Assembly (NCBI GenBank): GCA_024688885.1
Contig: JAILDV010000067.1
Coordinates: 62,001 to 126,000 of the forward strand
Direction of reading: 5' to 3'
DNA from: Bacteroidaceae bacterium
GTDB lineage: Bacteria; Bacteroidota; Bacteroidia; Bacteroidales; Bacteroidaceae
DNA length: 64,000 bases
In this document: positions 33,013-41,129 of the stretch, in pieces
Layout: each line of letters begins with the position of its first letter
How positions within the stretch are numbered: the first letter of the stretch is position 1
Notes under the pieces: model-generated
What the model saw: the letters and a program-made list of their open reading frames with translations, nothing else
Database searches by the model: none
Told to the model about the DNA's origin: nothing
Program-made: the position numbers and the translations under genes

Positions 33013-34362
33013 ATGCATATGAGAACCTATACAACCCTCTTTTTGCTCGGCTTGGCGTTGAGCGTGTTTGCTGCTCGGAAGGGTAAGCAGATGACAGACC
33101 GTGAGGTGTGGGTGGACATCATGTACCAGATGGCAGCACCCGTGATGAAGAATATGGCAGAAGGAAAGCTGCAGCAAGTGATGGACACTACGGGCGGCAA
33201 TAAGAATCTGGAACTGTCGCCTACATGGGATAACCGTGATAAGAAAGTCGCTTATATGGAGGCGTTTGGACGTTTGTTGGCAGGGGTGGCTCCTTGGCTG
33301 AATTTGCCTGATGATGATTCTCCTGAAAGCGCTAAGCGAAAGCAATTGCGTGAGTGGACACGAAAGGCAATCATCAATGCTGTAAATCCAGATTCTCCTG
33401 ACCGCCTTGGATGGGAGAACGGAGGACAGACATTGGTGGATGGTGCTTTTCTCGTGGAAGGGCTCTATCGAGGTTATGACTCATTGTGGGTGCCGCTTTC
33501 TAAAGAGACCAAAGACCTTTATATTAAGGAACTGCAGGGTTTGCGCCGCTACGACCCTCCCTATACGAATTGGCTGCTTTTTATTGCCATGGAAGAGAGT
33601 TTCCTGATGTATGTGGGAGCACCTTACGACCCCTATCGCATCAAGATGAGTTTGGCAAAGGTGGAAGAGTGGTATATTGGCGATGGTGTTTATAGCGATG
33701 GACCCTCATTTGCATTCGACTACTATAATTCGTTTGTTATCCAGCCGATGTATGTGGAGTGTCTGGAGATGATTGCAGCCAAGCGTCCCAACGACAGTTA
33801 TTTGATTTTCAGCAAGACCAATGACAAGACGCGGGGGGCCAAGAATCGTCTGCAGGAGGCAGTAAAGCGCATGCAGAAATGGTCGGTCATTCTTGAACGC
33901 CTCATCTCACCAGAAGGCACATTTCCTGTGGTGGGGAGAAGCATCCCTTATCGCATGGCGACGATGCAGCCATTGGCACAATTGGCATGGAGAAAAAAGC
34001 TGCCGCAGGAACTGCACAACGGACAGGTGCGTGCAGCCCTTACTGCAGTGGCTAACAGGATGTTCTATGGACAGCTGGATAATCCTGATAAGAGTGCCAA
34101 ATCAATGAGTAGAAACTACAATGAGGGAGGATTCTTGACCATAGGATTTGTGGGGGCTCATCCCAACGTGGCAGATTGGTACACCAACAATGGTTCTCTG
34201 TATGTGACCAGCCTTGCTTTCTTGCCCTTGGGACTTCCTGAATCTGATCCCTTCTGGACAGATCCTGCAGAGAAGTGGACGAGCAAAAAAGCTTGGGAGG
34301 GGGATGACTTCCCGAAAGACCATAAATGGGACATTAACAGCCAAAAGCTTTATTGGGAGTAA
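33013..34362 (+). CDS. DUF2264 family exported protein
   Basis: The product is 449 aa from ATG 33013 (MHMRTYT; ATG 33019 is equally possible). A signal peptide ends near LSVFAA. The body is the alpha-helical DUF2264 fold: TPTWDNR-like LSPTWDNRDKKVAYMEAFGRLLAGVAPWLNL, RLGWENGGQTLVDGAFLVEG, GDGVYSDGPSFAFDYYNSFV and NYNEGGFLTIGFVGAHP. Family members look like alpha/alpha-toroid glycan lyases or hydrolases and occur in polysaccharide-use loci, but the reaction is not established. The frame stays open upstream through the heptamer array to 32902; that extension reads as repeated VHRTSYI and is not a plausible protein start. Confidence 0.88.
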   Translation: MHMRTYTTLFLLGLALSVFAARKGKQMTDREVWVDIMYQMAAPVMKNMAEGKLQQVMDTTGGNKNLELSPTWDNRDKKVAYMEAFGRLLAGVAPWLNLPDDDSPESAKRKQLREWTRKAIINAVNPDSPDRLGWENGGQTLVDGAFLVEGLYRGYDSLWVPLSKETKDLYIKELQGLRRYDPPYTNWLLFIAMEESFLMYVGAPYDPYRIKMSLAKVEEWYIGDGVYSDGPSFAFDYYNSFVIQPMYVECLEMIAAKRPNDSYLIFSKTNDKTRGAKNRLQEAVKRMQKWSVILERLISPEGTFPVVGRSIPYRMATMQPLAQLAWRKKLPQELHNGQVRAALTAVANRMFYGQLDNPDKSAKSMSRNYNEGGFLTIGFVGAHPNVADWYTNNGSLYVTSLAFLPLGLPESDPFWTDPAEKWTSKKAWEGDDFPKDHKWDINSQKLYWE

Positions 34363-34407
34363 GCTATATCTGGAGTAAGATGAGTCGTGTGTGAAATCGT
34401 GAAATAA

Positions 34408-34446
34408 AAGAAGAGGATGCAACCGTGAAAGGAAGCATCCTCTTTT
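34408..34446. terminator. Bidirectional terminator between DUF2264 and DUF3127 genes
   Basis: AAGAGGATGC pairs with GCATCCTCTT around a 14-nt loop, with an A-rich left side and a T-rich right side. The genes are convergent. Confidence 0.85.
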
Positions 34447-34500
34447 TGTTATTGAATGAAGGCTATTGGAACAATGGGGTGTCCTTGCGCCTTTGTCTGC

Positions 34501-34920
34501 TTAGAATGGGAGATCGTCACCCTCGTTAGGTGTTGCCTCGAAAGTGTTCTGTGCAGGAGCTTGTTCTGCAGGTGGAAAAGGTGCGGCAGGCTGTGCAGCG
34601 GCAACGGGTTGTGCGGCAGGTTGAGCAACAATGGGAGCAGCAGGTGTTGCAGCCACCACGTTCCATGCACGGATGTCATTGTACCATCTGCCATTGTACT
34701 CGCGGGCATTGATGTCGAAAGACACGGTTACCTCTTGTCCTTCCTGAATGTTGAAGCGATTGAGGTTTTCCTCTCCAAACACGTTAAAGACCATTCTCTT
34801 GGGGAATTGTCCCACAGTTTCCTCTATCACGAAGTCTTGCATCTTCCAGGGATTACCTGTCCTGCTTGACACGCCAGTGCGTTGTTCCAGCGCCTTGATA
34901 ATTCTTCCAGTAAATTCCAT
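34501..34920 (-). CDS. DUF3127 OB-fold-like protein with an SSB-type tail
   Basis: The product is 139 aa. Residues 1-90 are a DUF3127 domain (EFTGRIIKALEQRTGVSSRTGNPWK, then FNVFGEENLNRF and EVTVSFDINAREYNGRWYND). This resembles an OB fold and the way SSB contacts DNA. Residues 95-130 are Ala/Pro/Gln-rich. The last residues are EGDDLPF. This acidic tail ending in Pro-Phe copies the C-terminal peptide by which SSB recruits repair and replication proteins. It is divergent from dnaN with interleaved promoters. A role in DNA metabolism is inference. Confidence 0.85.
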   Translation of the reverse strand: MEFTGRIIKALEQRTGVSSRTGNPWKMQDFVIEETVGQFPKRMVFNVFGEENLNRFNIQEGQEVTVSFDINAREYNGRWYNDIRAWNVVAATPAAPIVAQPAAQPVAAAQPAAPFPPAEQAPAQNTFEATPNEGDDLPF

Positions 34921-34962
34921 ATTTTTCTATCTATTTATGTTACATAATTATAAAATCAGCCA

Positions 34963-34993
34963 CAAAAGTACGCTTTTTTTTTGTATTGTCAAA
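34963..34993 (-). promoter_or_regulatory. Promoter of the DUF3127 gene
   Basis: On the minus strand TTTG (34990-34993) and TACTTTTG (34963-34970) have a 19-bp spacer. It overlaps the dnaN promoter. Confidence 0.75.
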
Positions 34994-35010
34994 ACTTCTC
35001 CATAACTTTG
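34980..35010 (+). promoter_or_regulatory. Promoter of dnaN
   Basis: TTTG (34980-34983) and TAACTTTG (35003-35010) have a 19-bp spacer. The start would be near 35017, leaving a leader of about 17 nt. Confidence 0.78.
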
Positions 35011-35033
35011 TGTTCAAATAAATATTTTTGACC

Positions 35034-36158
35034 ATGAGATTTAATGTTTCAAGTACCAGTCTCAGCAATCGCTTGCAGACGATAAGTAGGGTTCAGAGTT
35101 CAAAGAACGCTCTGCCAATACTCGATTGTATTCTTTTTGAGCTCGTTGATGGTGTGTTGAAGATGACGGCATCGGATAGCGAGACTACGATGGTGACAAC
35201 ACTGGAGGTGACGGATGCTGATGGTGAAGGAAAGTTCGCCATTGGTGCGAAGCAGCTCATCAGTTCGGTGAAGGAAATCTCGGAACAGCCCATCACGTTC
35301 CAGGTGGATCAAAACTCGTTTGCTATTGAGATCACTTATCAAAACGGTAAGTATAATTTGATAGGGCAGAATGGTTATGAGTTTCCTGTGTCCAGCAGCG
35401 TGAACGACTCTTCCCGCAACCTCTCCATTGATGCTCAGGTGATGTTTAATGGCATCAATCGTAGCCTCTTTGCTGCAGCAGACGATGAACTTCGTCCACA
35501 AATGAATGGTGTCTATTTTGACATGACTCAGGAAAGCATTACGTTTGTGGCAAGCGATGGCCATAAATTGGTGCGTAACCGTGTGTTCTCCGCTCATGTT
35601 GACGAACCATCAGCATTCATTTTGCCAAAGAAGCCAGCGCTCTTGCTGAAGGCTGTTCTTCCTAAGGCTGAAGGTGATGCTGTGGTGCGTTTTGATGACC
35701 GTAATGCAGAGATTCAATTGACTGATTATACAATCAGCTGTCGTTTGATTGAAGGTCGTTATCCCAACTACAATTCTGTCATCCCGACGGATAACCCATT
35801 CCGTGTGACAGCAGACCGTATGGCTTTCATCAGTGCTTTGCGCCGTGTGAGTGTATTTGCAAGCCAAAGCAGCGCACTCATCAAGGTGCATGTGGATCAA
35901 GGTACATTGACCGTTTCTGCACAAGATTTGGATTTCTCCACATCGGCAGAAGAACACATCATGTGCGATTACGATGGTACTCCAATGAGCATCGGCTTCA
36001 ATGGTCCATTCTTGATTGATGTGCTTAACAGCATCAACAGCAATGACATCATACTCGAGCTTGCTGATCCAAGCCGTGCAGGTGTCATCATGCCAGCAGA
36101 GCAAGAGGAGAGTGAAGACCTCATCATGCTGCTGATGCCAATGATGCTGAAAGACTAA
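35034..36158 (+). CDS. dnaN: DNA polymerase III sliding clamp (beta subunit)
   Basis: The product is 374 aa from ATG 35034; the TTG at 35028 is rejected because the family starts with MRF/MKF. Three clamp domains follow one another: LQTISRVQSSKNALPILDCILFEL, then FVASDGHKLVRNRV in domain 2 and the C-terminal LADPSRAGVIMPAEQEESED. The ring holds polymerase III on DNA. No dnaA, recF or gyrB is adjacent, so this is not the usual oriC-type neighbourhood. In Bacteroidetes dnaN is often near coaBC, as here. A hairpin terminator separates it from coaBC. Confidence 0.97.
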   Translation: MRFNVSSTSLSNRLQTISRVQSSKNALPILDCILFELVDGVLKMTASDSETTMVTTLEVTDADGEGKFAIGAKQLISSVKEISEQPITFQVDQNSFAIEITYQNGKYNLIGQNGYEFPVSSSVNDSSRNLSIDAQVMFNGINRSLFAAADDELRPQMNGVYFDMTQESITFVASDGHKLVRNRVFSAHVDEPSAFILPKKPALLLKAVLPKAEGDAVVRFDDRNAEIQLTDYTISCRLIEGRYPNYNSVIPTDNPFRVTADRMAFISALRRVSVFASQSSALIKVHVDQGTLTVSAQDLDFSTSAEEHIMCDYDGTPMSIGFNGPFLIDVLNSINSNDIILELADPSRAGVIMPAEQEESEDLIMLLMPMMLKD

Positions 36159-36174
36159 AAGGAATACTCACAAA

Positions 36175-36216
36175 GAAAGCTGCCCTTCCTGTATGGTGGA
36201 GGGGTGGCTCTTTTTA
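36175..36216 (+). terminator. Terminator between dnaN and coaBC
   Basis: AAGCTGCCCTTCC pairs with GGAGGGGTGGCTC, with G-U pairs, and is followed by TTTTTATC. It lies just upstream of the coaBC ATG, so some read-through is likely. Confidence 0.65.
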
Positions 36217-36227
36217 TCAATAGGTAT

Positions 36228-37442
36228 ATGCTACAAGGAAAGAAAATAGTGCTTGGCATCACGGGCAGTATTGCTGCCTACAAGTCATGTCTCATTATCC
36301 GCCAACTTATCAAGAAAGGGGCAGAGGTGCAGGTGGTCATCACGCCAGCAGGCAAGGAGTTCATCACACCCATCACTCTTTCTGCTCTGACGAGCAAGCC
36401 TGTCATCAGCGAGTTTTTTGCTCAGCGCGATGGCACGTGGCACTCTCATGTCGATTTGGGTTTGTGGGCTGATGCGATGCTGATAGCTCCTGCTACGGCA
36501 TCCACCATTGGCAAGATGGCAAATGGGGTGGCAGACAATATGCTCATCACCACTTATCTGTCGATGAAAGCGCCTGTTTTCATTGCTCCTGCCATGGATT
36601 TGGACATGTATGCACATCCTTCCACACAGCAGAACCTGAAAACCTTGCATTCATATGGCAACCATATCATAGAGCCAGGCACAGGTTTCTTGGCATCGAA
36701 ATTGGAAGGCAAGGGACGAATGGAAGAGCCTGAAAACATTGTGGCTCGTTTAGAGCAGTTCTTTGCTCAGCAAGAGAGCGCTTTCCTATCAAGCAGTATG
36801 AATGGCAAGAAGGTACTCATTACAGCTGGTCCCACCTACGAAAAGATAGATCCTGTCCGTTTCATCGGTAACTATTCATCGGGCAAGATGGGCTTTGCCT
36901 TGGCAAACGAATGTGCCGCTCGTGGTGCTCAAGTTGAATTGGTTTGTGGTCCTGTCTCATCTTCCATGCAAGTGACACATCCGAACATCCATCGCACCAA
37001 TGTGGAGAGTGCCCGCGAGATGTATGAGGCATGCAAAGCATTGTATCCATCGATGAATTCAGCCATTTTATGTGCTGCTGTTGCCGATTATGCTCCTGAG
37101 CATACAGCAGAACAGAAGATTAAGAGAACGGCGGATGATATGGTCATTCGCTTAAAGCCCAATCCTGACATCGCCGCTTCATTAGGTCAAATGAAGCAAC
37201 AAGGGCAGACACTTGTCGGTTTTGCGCTTGAAACCAATGATGAGGAATCGAATGCGCAAGCCAAGCTGAAGAAGAAAAACTTCGATTTCATCGTGCTAAA
37301 TAGTCTCAAGGATGAAGGCGCAGGATTCCGTACCGACACGAATAAAGTCACCATCATCACTGCTGAGACAAAAAAAGACTACCCCCTCAAGAGTAAGGAG
37401 GAAGTAGCCAAGGATATTGTTGACGAGTTGGAACGTCTTTAA
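36228..37442 (+). CDS. coaBC: Bifunctional phosphopantothenoylcysteine decarboxylase/synthetase
   Basis: The product is 404 aa from ATG 36228; an upstream GTG at 36204 lies inside the terminator. The CoaC half (about 1-180) starts KKIVLGITGSIAAYKSC and has WHSHVDLGLWAD (active-site His) and PATASTIGKMANGVADN for FMN. The CoaB half contains KVLITAGPTYEKIDPVRFI, GNYSSGKMG and NPDIAASLG. Together they convert 4'-phosphopantothenate and cysteine to 4'-phosphopantetheine for CoA. In relatives it is followed by DUF4835 and recN. Here those genes come 4.5 kb later, after a minus-strand cassette. Its stop overlaps the convergent cassette gene by 4 bp. Confidence 0.96.
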   Translation: MLQGKKIVLGITGSIAAYKSCLIIRQLIKKGAEVQVVITPAGKEFITPITLSALTSKPVISEFFAQRDGTWHSHVDLGLWADAMLIAPATASTIGKMANGVADNMLITTYLSMKAPVFIAPAMDLDMYAHPSTQQNLKTLHSYGNHIIEPGTGFLASKLEGKGRMEEPENIVARLEQFFAQQESAFLSSSMNGKKVLITAGPTYEKIDPVRFIGNYSSGKMGFALANECAARGAQVELVCGPVSSSMQVTHPNIHRTNVESAREMYEACKALYPSMNSAILCAAVADYAPEHTAEQKIKRTADDMVIRLKPNPDIAASLGQMKQQGQTLVGFALETNDEESNAQAKLKKKNFDFIVLNSLKDEGAGFRTDTNKVTIITAETKKDYPLKSKEEVAKDIVDELERL

Positions 37443-38026
37443 TTTCCCTCTTTCAGAATCATGTCGATAGCTGCTGCAACAGATGCAATGGCTATGCGTG
37501 TGTTTTCATCAGTCACACTTGGCTCGATGTTGACAGCATATTTATCTGCTGTGGTGAAGAGTTCCTTTGCCATTCCATTCCATTTCTTGTCCACTGTGCC
37601 AATCTGCTGACCTGCAGCATCGGTGATTTCGAAATTCCATGCCTTCCAGTCACCCTTGATGGTGGCGATTTCCTGTCCCATATTGTTGAGGATGGTGAAT
37701 TTAGGTTTCAGCAAAGAAAACTTCTGTTTGAAATAACCGATGGGTGCACCTGCCTCGTTGAAGATTTGCACCTTCGACATGAACAAGGTCAAACCGCGCT
37801 TCAGTTGTGCGATGCATTTGCCGTCAGCGTTCAAGATGTTGAGTTCAAAAGGCACCATGCCCTTGCTCAGCACAAAGTCAAGTAAGATGTAAGTAAAGGG
37901 TTTGTGCTCTTGGATGGCACCAATTTCCTGTCCTTCTCCATTGTACACCTTATAGGCATTGGAGAGTTTGAAAGCAGCGACTTTCTCATCAATGACGAAC
38001 GTGTTGTTAGAAAAGAATTTGTCCAT
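37439..38026 (-). CDS. LURP-one/phospholipid-scramblase-like (tubby fold) protein
   Basis: The product is 195 aa with no signal peptide. The sequence is a series of short strands with Gly turns, such as YKVYNGEGQEIGAIQE, KPKFTILNNMGQEIATIKGDW and the diagnostic GTVDKKWNGMAKELFTTADKYAV. This pattern is typical of LURP-one-related/scramblase-like 12-strand barrels. Proteins of this fold bind lipids or act at membranes; the role of bacterial versions is unclear. It is the last gene of the caspase-thioredoxin-caspase run, 23 bp after caspase A, and converges with coaBC with a 4-bp overlap. Confidence 0.8.
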   Translation of the reverse strand: MDKFFSNNTFVIDEKVAAFKLSNAYKVYNGEGQEIGAIQEHKPFTYILLDFVLSKGMVPFELNILNADGKCIAQLKRGLTLFMSKVQIFNEAGAPIGYFKQKFSLLKPKFTILNNMGQEIATIKGDWKAWNFEITDAAGQQIGTVDKKWNGMAKELFTTADKYAVNIEPSVTDENTRIAIASVAAAIDMILKEGN

Positions 38027-38049
38027 GTTGTTCTTGAATTTAAAGGTTA

Positions 38050-39024
38050 TTATTTCTTGGAAATGCTCATATAGCGCATGCCATGTTGGGTGTTCTCACA
38101 TGAAGTGGTCTTTCTTCGTGCCGATTCGATGGCATTGTCAACGAGTCGTTGCCAATTTGGAGCTTCTGTTTGGGTGGCACTTGCCTCTTTGCGCAGTTGC
38201 GCAATGAACGATTGGGTGAAGGCACTCCCAGTTCCGTCAAAAGACCAGGCATATTCACCTGGTTTGGCAGCAGTGGCAAGGATGACTCCCTTTGTACCCA
38301 GAAAGAGCTCTTGCATCCTTTTCTTGCTCACCCGTGTATTGGTGCGGCTGTAGAGCGTGTTCTCTTTCTGTCGTGGTCCATATTCGCCAAATTTGGAGTT
38401 GCAGCAGTCGGTGATGACCACGCTCAAACGTGCTCCCTTCGCTTTGATGGCGTTGTAGATGTCAGTGGTGGCCACATAATTCCCATACACATCATCCTCG
38501 GGTCCTATCATGCAGATGTTGGGGTACATGTCCTTTTGGTCATCCCATCGAAATCCATGCCCGTTGAAACAGAAGAAGACGATGTCGTTTTGGGCGGGTT
38601 TCAAATTGGAGATGGCATTGGCAAGATTGCGCTTGTTGTAGGCTCTGTTGGCGGTGATGTTGGTGATGCTCACCTCGATGCCCAGACACTGTGTAATGGC
38701 TTTCAGTTCCTTATTAAGTGCCAAGTTGTCATACGCATCATCTTCACCGATGTTTTCATCATAAGTGTCTGCCACAAGGATTGCCCACATCTTGCAAGAT
38801 GCATTGTTGATAGTGTTGGTGGGTCGTGTGTTGACCTTCCCGTTGCTGCCTCCTTGCACAATGGCTTTGCCCATTGTCTCCTCATCCTCCTCAGCCACGT
38901 AGAAAGACTGGTATTCTGCTTCCTGTTCTGCATCGGAGAAGGAAGCCAGTGTGTCAGCGCTTTCTTGAGCATGTGCAACAGAGGCTATACAAAACAATAA
39001 TATGAATACGAATGGAGACCTCAT
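38050..39024 (-). CDS. Exported caspase-family (C14) cysteine protease A
   Basis: The product is 324 aa. The signal peptide MRSPFVFILLFCIASVAHAQ is cut near residue 20. An acidic, disordered stretch follows (residues 28-70). The caspase fold begins KMWAILVADTYDENIG (78-93). His156 lies in CFNGHGFRWDD and the likely nucleophile Cys208 in VVITDCCNSKFG; Cys207 is its direct neighbour. The C-terminus is NTQHGMRYMSISKK, matching caspase B. Such C14 proteases cut after Arg/Lys or Asp; specificity cannot be read here. The gene starts 3 bp after the thioredoxin gene, so they are coupled. Confidence 0.9.
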   Translation of the reverse strand: MRSPFVFILLFCIASVAHAQESADTLASFSDAEQEAEYQSFYVAEEDEETMGKAIVQGGSNGKVNTRPTNTINNASCKMWAILVADTYDENIGEDDAYDNLALNKELKAITQCLGIEVSITNITANRAYNKRNLANAISNLKPAQNDIVFFCFNGHGFRWDDQKDMYPNICMIGPEDDVYGNYVATTDIYNAIKAKGARLSVVITDCCNSKFGEYGPRQKENTLYSRTNTRVSKKRMQELFLGTKGVILATAAKPGEYAWSFDGTGSAFTQSFIAQLRKEASATQTEAPNWQRLVDNAIESARRKTTSCENTQHGMRYMSISKK

Positions 39025-39027
39025 AGT

Positions 39028-39609
39028 TTATAACATTTGCTGAATCATCTTGTCAAATTCCTCCTGCGATTGGGCACCGCTGTTCATCTGGATGTCTTCG
39101 CCGTTGCAGAAGAAGATGGTGGGAAGTCCGTCAATTCCATAGAGTTGCATCAACTCCTCGTTCTCGTCAGCGTTGACCTTATAGAACTGCACCAATCCCT
39201 TATACTTCTTTGCCAGAGCCTTCATGTAGGGGTCGATTTGCTTGCAGTAGCCACACCAGTCAGCCCAGAAATCAACCACACAAGGACCTTGGCCAATATA
39301 GGTGTCATAGTTTTTCTTTGATGCCACCAACTGATAGAACTGCTTCGCATTGATGGGACGGCAAGTGCCATCTCCCCAGTTGGCTGGCACTACAATGGTG
39401 CTCTCCTCTCCTGGTGCCACGTTGTCGTTGCTTGCATTGTTGTCCATCTCCTCTTCGTCCTCGTAATACTCATCCGAGCTTTCCTCCTCATACTCTTCCG
39501 TTTGCGATTCTTCATCGAAGTCCAGGCAACCACCCACACAAGTGACTATACCTACAAGGACAAAAAGGGCTAAGATGATGCCCAACGCAATTTTGATGAT
39601 AAGTTTCAT
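39028..39609 (-). CDS. Membrane-anchored thioredoxin with acidic linker
   Basis: The product is 193 aa. Residues 4-25 are a strong hydrophobic segment (LIIKIALGIILALFVLVGIV). Cys28 in VGGC could be a lipobox cysteine followed by acidic residues. Residues 31-60 are almost all Glu/Asp/Ser/Tyr. The thioredoxin domain spans about 85-193, with WADWCGYCKQ (active Cys119 and Cys122) and cis-Pro163 in DGLPTIFF. It should act as a reductant or isomerase outside the cytosol. The gene lies between two caspase genes, 13 bp after caspase B and 3 bp before caspase A. The linker carries VAPGEES, echoed in caspase B. Confidence 0.9.
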   Translation of the reverse strand: MKLIIKIALGIILALFVLVGIVTCVGGCLDFDEESQTEEYEEESSDEYYEDEEEMDNNASNDNVAPGEESTIVVPANWGDGTCRPINAKQFYQLVASKKNYDTYIGQGPCVVDFWADWCGYCKQIDPYMKALAKKYKGLVQFYKVNADENEELMQLYGIDGLPTIFFCNGEDIQMNSGAQSQEEFDKMIQQML

Positions 39610-39622
39610 ATGCTAATCGTTT

Positions 39623-41014
39623 TTATTGTTTGATTCTAATCATTTTCATTCCATGCTGCGCCTTTGTGTTTGCATTATTCTGAGATTTGGCAGTTGCAGC
39701 AGTCAGTGCATCTGTCACCAAGGTCTCCCAATCGGGCAGTTGGGTTGAGAGTGCACTGATTTGAGCGCGCAGGCTTTCCAACAGGCTCAACGTGAAAAAG
39801 CCGCCATTCACGCCACACCAAGACATCTCTCCCGGACTTGCAGCAGTGGCAATTAAGCTACCGTTGGCATCTACAAATAGCCGTTCCAGTTTCTTGACAT
39901 CAAAGTTGTTGTTTGAACGTGAGAACAGCGTGCTGGTATTGATGATTGGCGTGGTTTCTCCTATCTGGTTGTTGCAGCAATCGCTGAACACAAGGCTCAG
40001 TCGCGCCCCTTTCCCCACCAGTTCCTTGTACACGTCGCTGACAGCCACATAATTCTTTGTGGGGTCGTCATAGCTGGTTGGGCAGAGATCCATGTTGGGG
40101 TAATAGTCCTGTTGGTCGTCAAAACGGAATCCATGTCCTGTATAGACGAAGATGACCACATCATCGCTATTAGGTTGGAAATTACGTATCAGTTGTGCAA
40201 GATTGTCCTTGCTGTAGTTCTTTCCTCTGATGCCCTTGAAATCATACTTCATGCCCAGCACCCTCGCAATGCCTCCAAATTCGCTGTTGAGATTCACCAA
40301 ATCCTTTGCGCAAGCAGAACCAATGTCGCTCACGTTGGTGTTGGCAACAACAATCAAGTGCAAGGTTGGTGCAGCATCAGCACTTCCGGTTCCTAATGTG
40401 TTCCCTCCCTCTCCAGGAGCAATGTTCTCCCCTTCGTTGACAGGTATGTCGGGATCATTCTCAATGTCAGTAAATATTGGGTCGTCCACTGTCACCTCAA
40501 TGTCTTGGTGCGGCACGTTTTGATTCTTCACCAGTTGGATGCCGTTGAGCATCATCCTATATTCGGGTTCATCCTCCCCGTAGAATTGGGAGATGTATGT
40601 TTCATCCATACTCTCAAGACTGATTTCGTTGAAATATTCAGTCTCAATATAGCTGTTGGTCTTTTTGATGTTGTAGGTGACAAAGGGTTTCTCGCTGATG
40701 TCACTCGCATCGTCTTTTTCCCAAAACCACAGGAAGACAGGGAATTTCTTCTCCACAGGATAATAAGCCATGATGCCCACATCCTCCTCGTCGCTCTTCT
40801 CCTCAATCATGTTCAGGTACGGTGATTCGAAAACCGTGCCAGCCTCAAGTGATTCTGGTGTGATGAGACGCATCTTACAGTTGTCGTCACTGTAATAAAT
40901 CATCAATCCGAGATACTCCACTCCGTTGTCCGTGTAGTTCACCTCGTAGAACGTTTGTGCCTGCAGCGAGAGTGTGAGGCACAGCAACAGGAAAAAGGTC
41001 TGTAATCTTCGCAT
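39623..41014 (-). CDS. Exported caspase-family (C14) cysteine protease B
   Basis: The product is 463 aa from ATG 41014. A TTG 17 codons upstream lies in a terminator stem and is rejected. The signal peptide is MRRLQTFFLLLCLTLSLQAQ. Residues 21-170 form a separate strand-rich domain (FYEVNYTDNGVEYLGLMIYY), which may be a recognition or inhibitory part. A linker (171-215) with ENIAPGEGGN leads to the caspase fold. His294 lies in YTGHGFRFDD and Cys347 in FSDCCNNQIG, next to Cys346. The end TKAQHGMKMIRIKQ resembles caspase A, so the two are paralogues. It leads a tight run with the thioredoxin, caspase A and LURP-one-like genes. Confidence 0.9.
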   Translation of the reverse strand: MRRLQTFFLLLCLTLSLQAQTFYEVNYTDNGVEYLGLMIYYSDDNCKMRLITPESLEAGTVFESPYLNMIEEKSDEEDVGIMAYYPVEKKFPVFLWFWEKDDASDISEKPFVTYNIKKTNSYIETEYFNEISLESMDETYISQFYGEDEPEYRMMLNGIQLVKNQNVPHQDIEVTVDDPIFTDIENDPDIPVNEGENIAPGEGGNTLGTGSADAAPTLHLIVVANTNVSDIGSACAKDLVNLNSEFGGIARVLGMKYDFKGIRGKNYSKDNLAQLIRNFQPNSDDVVIFVYTGHGFRFDDQQDYYPNMDLCPTSYDDPTKNYVAVSDVYKELVGKGARLSLVFSDCCNNQIGETTPIINTSTLFSRSNNNFDVKKLERLFVDANGSLIATAASPGEMSWCGVNGGFFTLSLLESLRAQISALSTQLPDWETLVTDALTAATAKSQNNANTKAQHGMKMIRIKQ

Positions 41015-41030
41015 AGCGTGAAAAAGTCTG

Positions 41031-41076
41031 AAAAAAATGAAGAAAGTTTGCTTGCTCTTCAGCAAACAAACTTTCC
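41031..41076 (-). terminator. Terminator between small lipoprotein and caspase B genes
   Basis: On the minus strand GAAAGTTTGTTTGCT pairs over 15 bp with AGCAAGCAAACTTTC (one G-U), loop GAAG, followed by TTCATTTTTTT. The caspase B ATG lies about 20 nt after the T-tract and no promoter box is visible between them. Confidence 0.85.
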
Positions 41077-41129
41077 CTTGTAAGCTTGATAGCTTTGTTC
41101 GTTATGTCTGAGATGACAATTCGCAGGAA

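Noticed and set aside
35034-36158. dnaN as a sign of a replication origin.
   Set aside because: No dnaA, recF or gyrB and no DnaA-box cluster is seen nearby.
38050-41014. Caspases as effectors of a CBASS or gasdermin-type defence system.
   Set aside because: Both carry signal peptides, and no cyclase, gasdermin or sensor gene is adjacent; intracellular defence use is unlikely.
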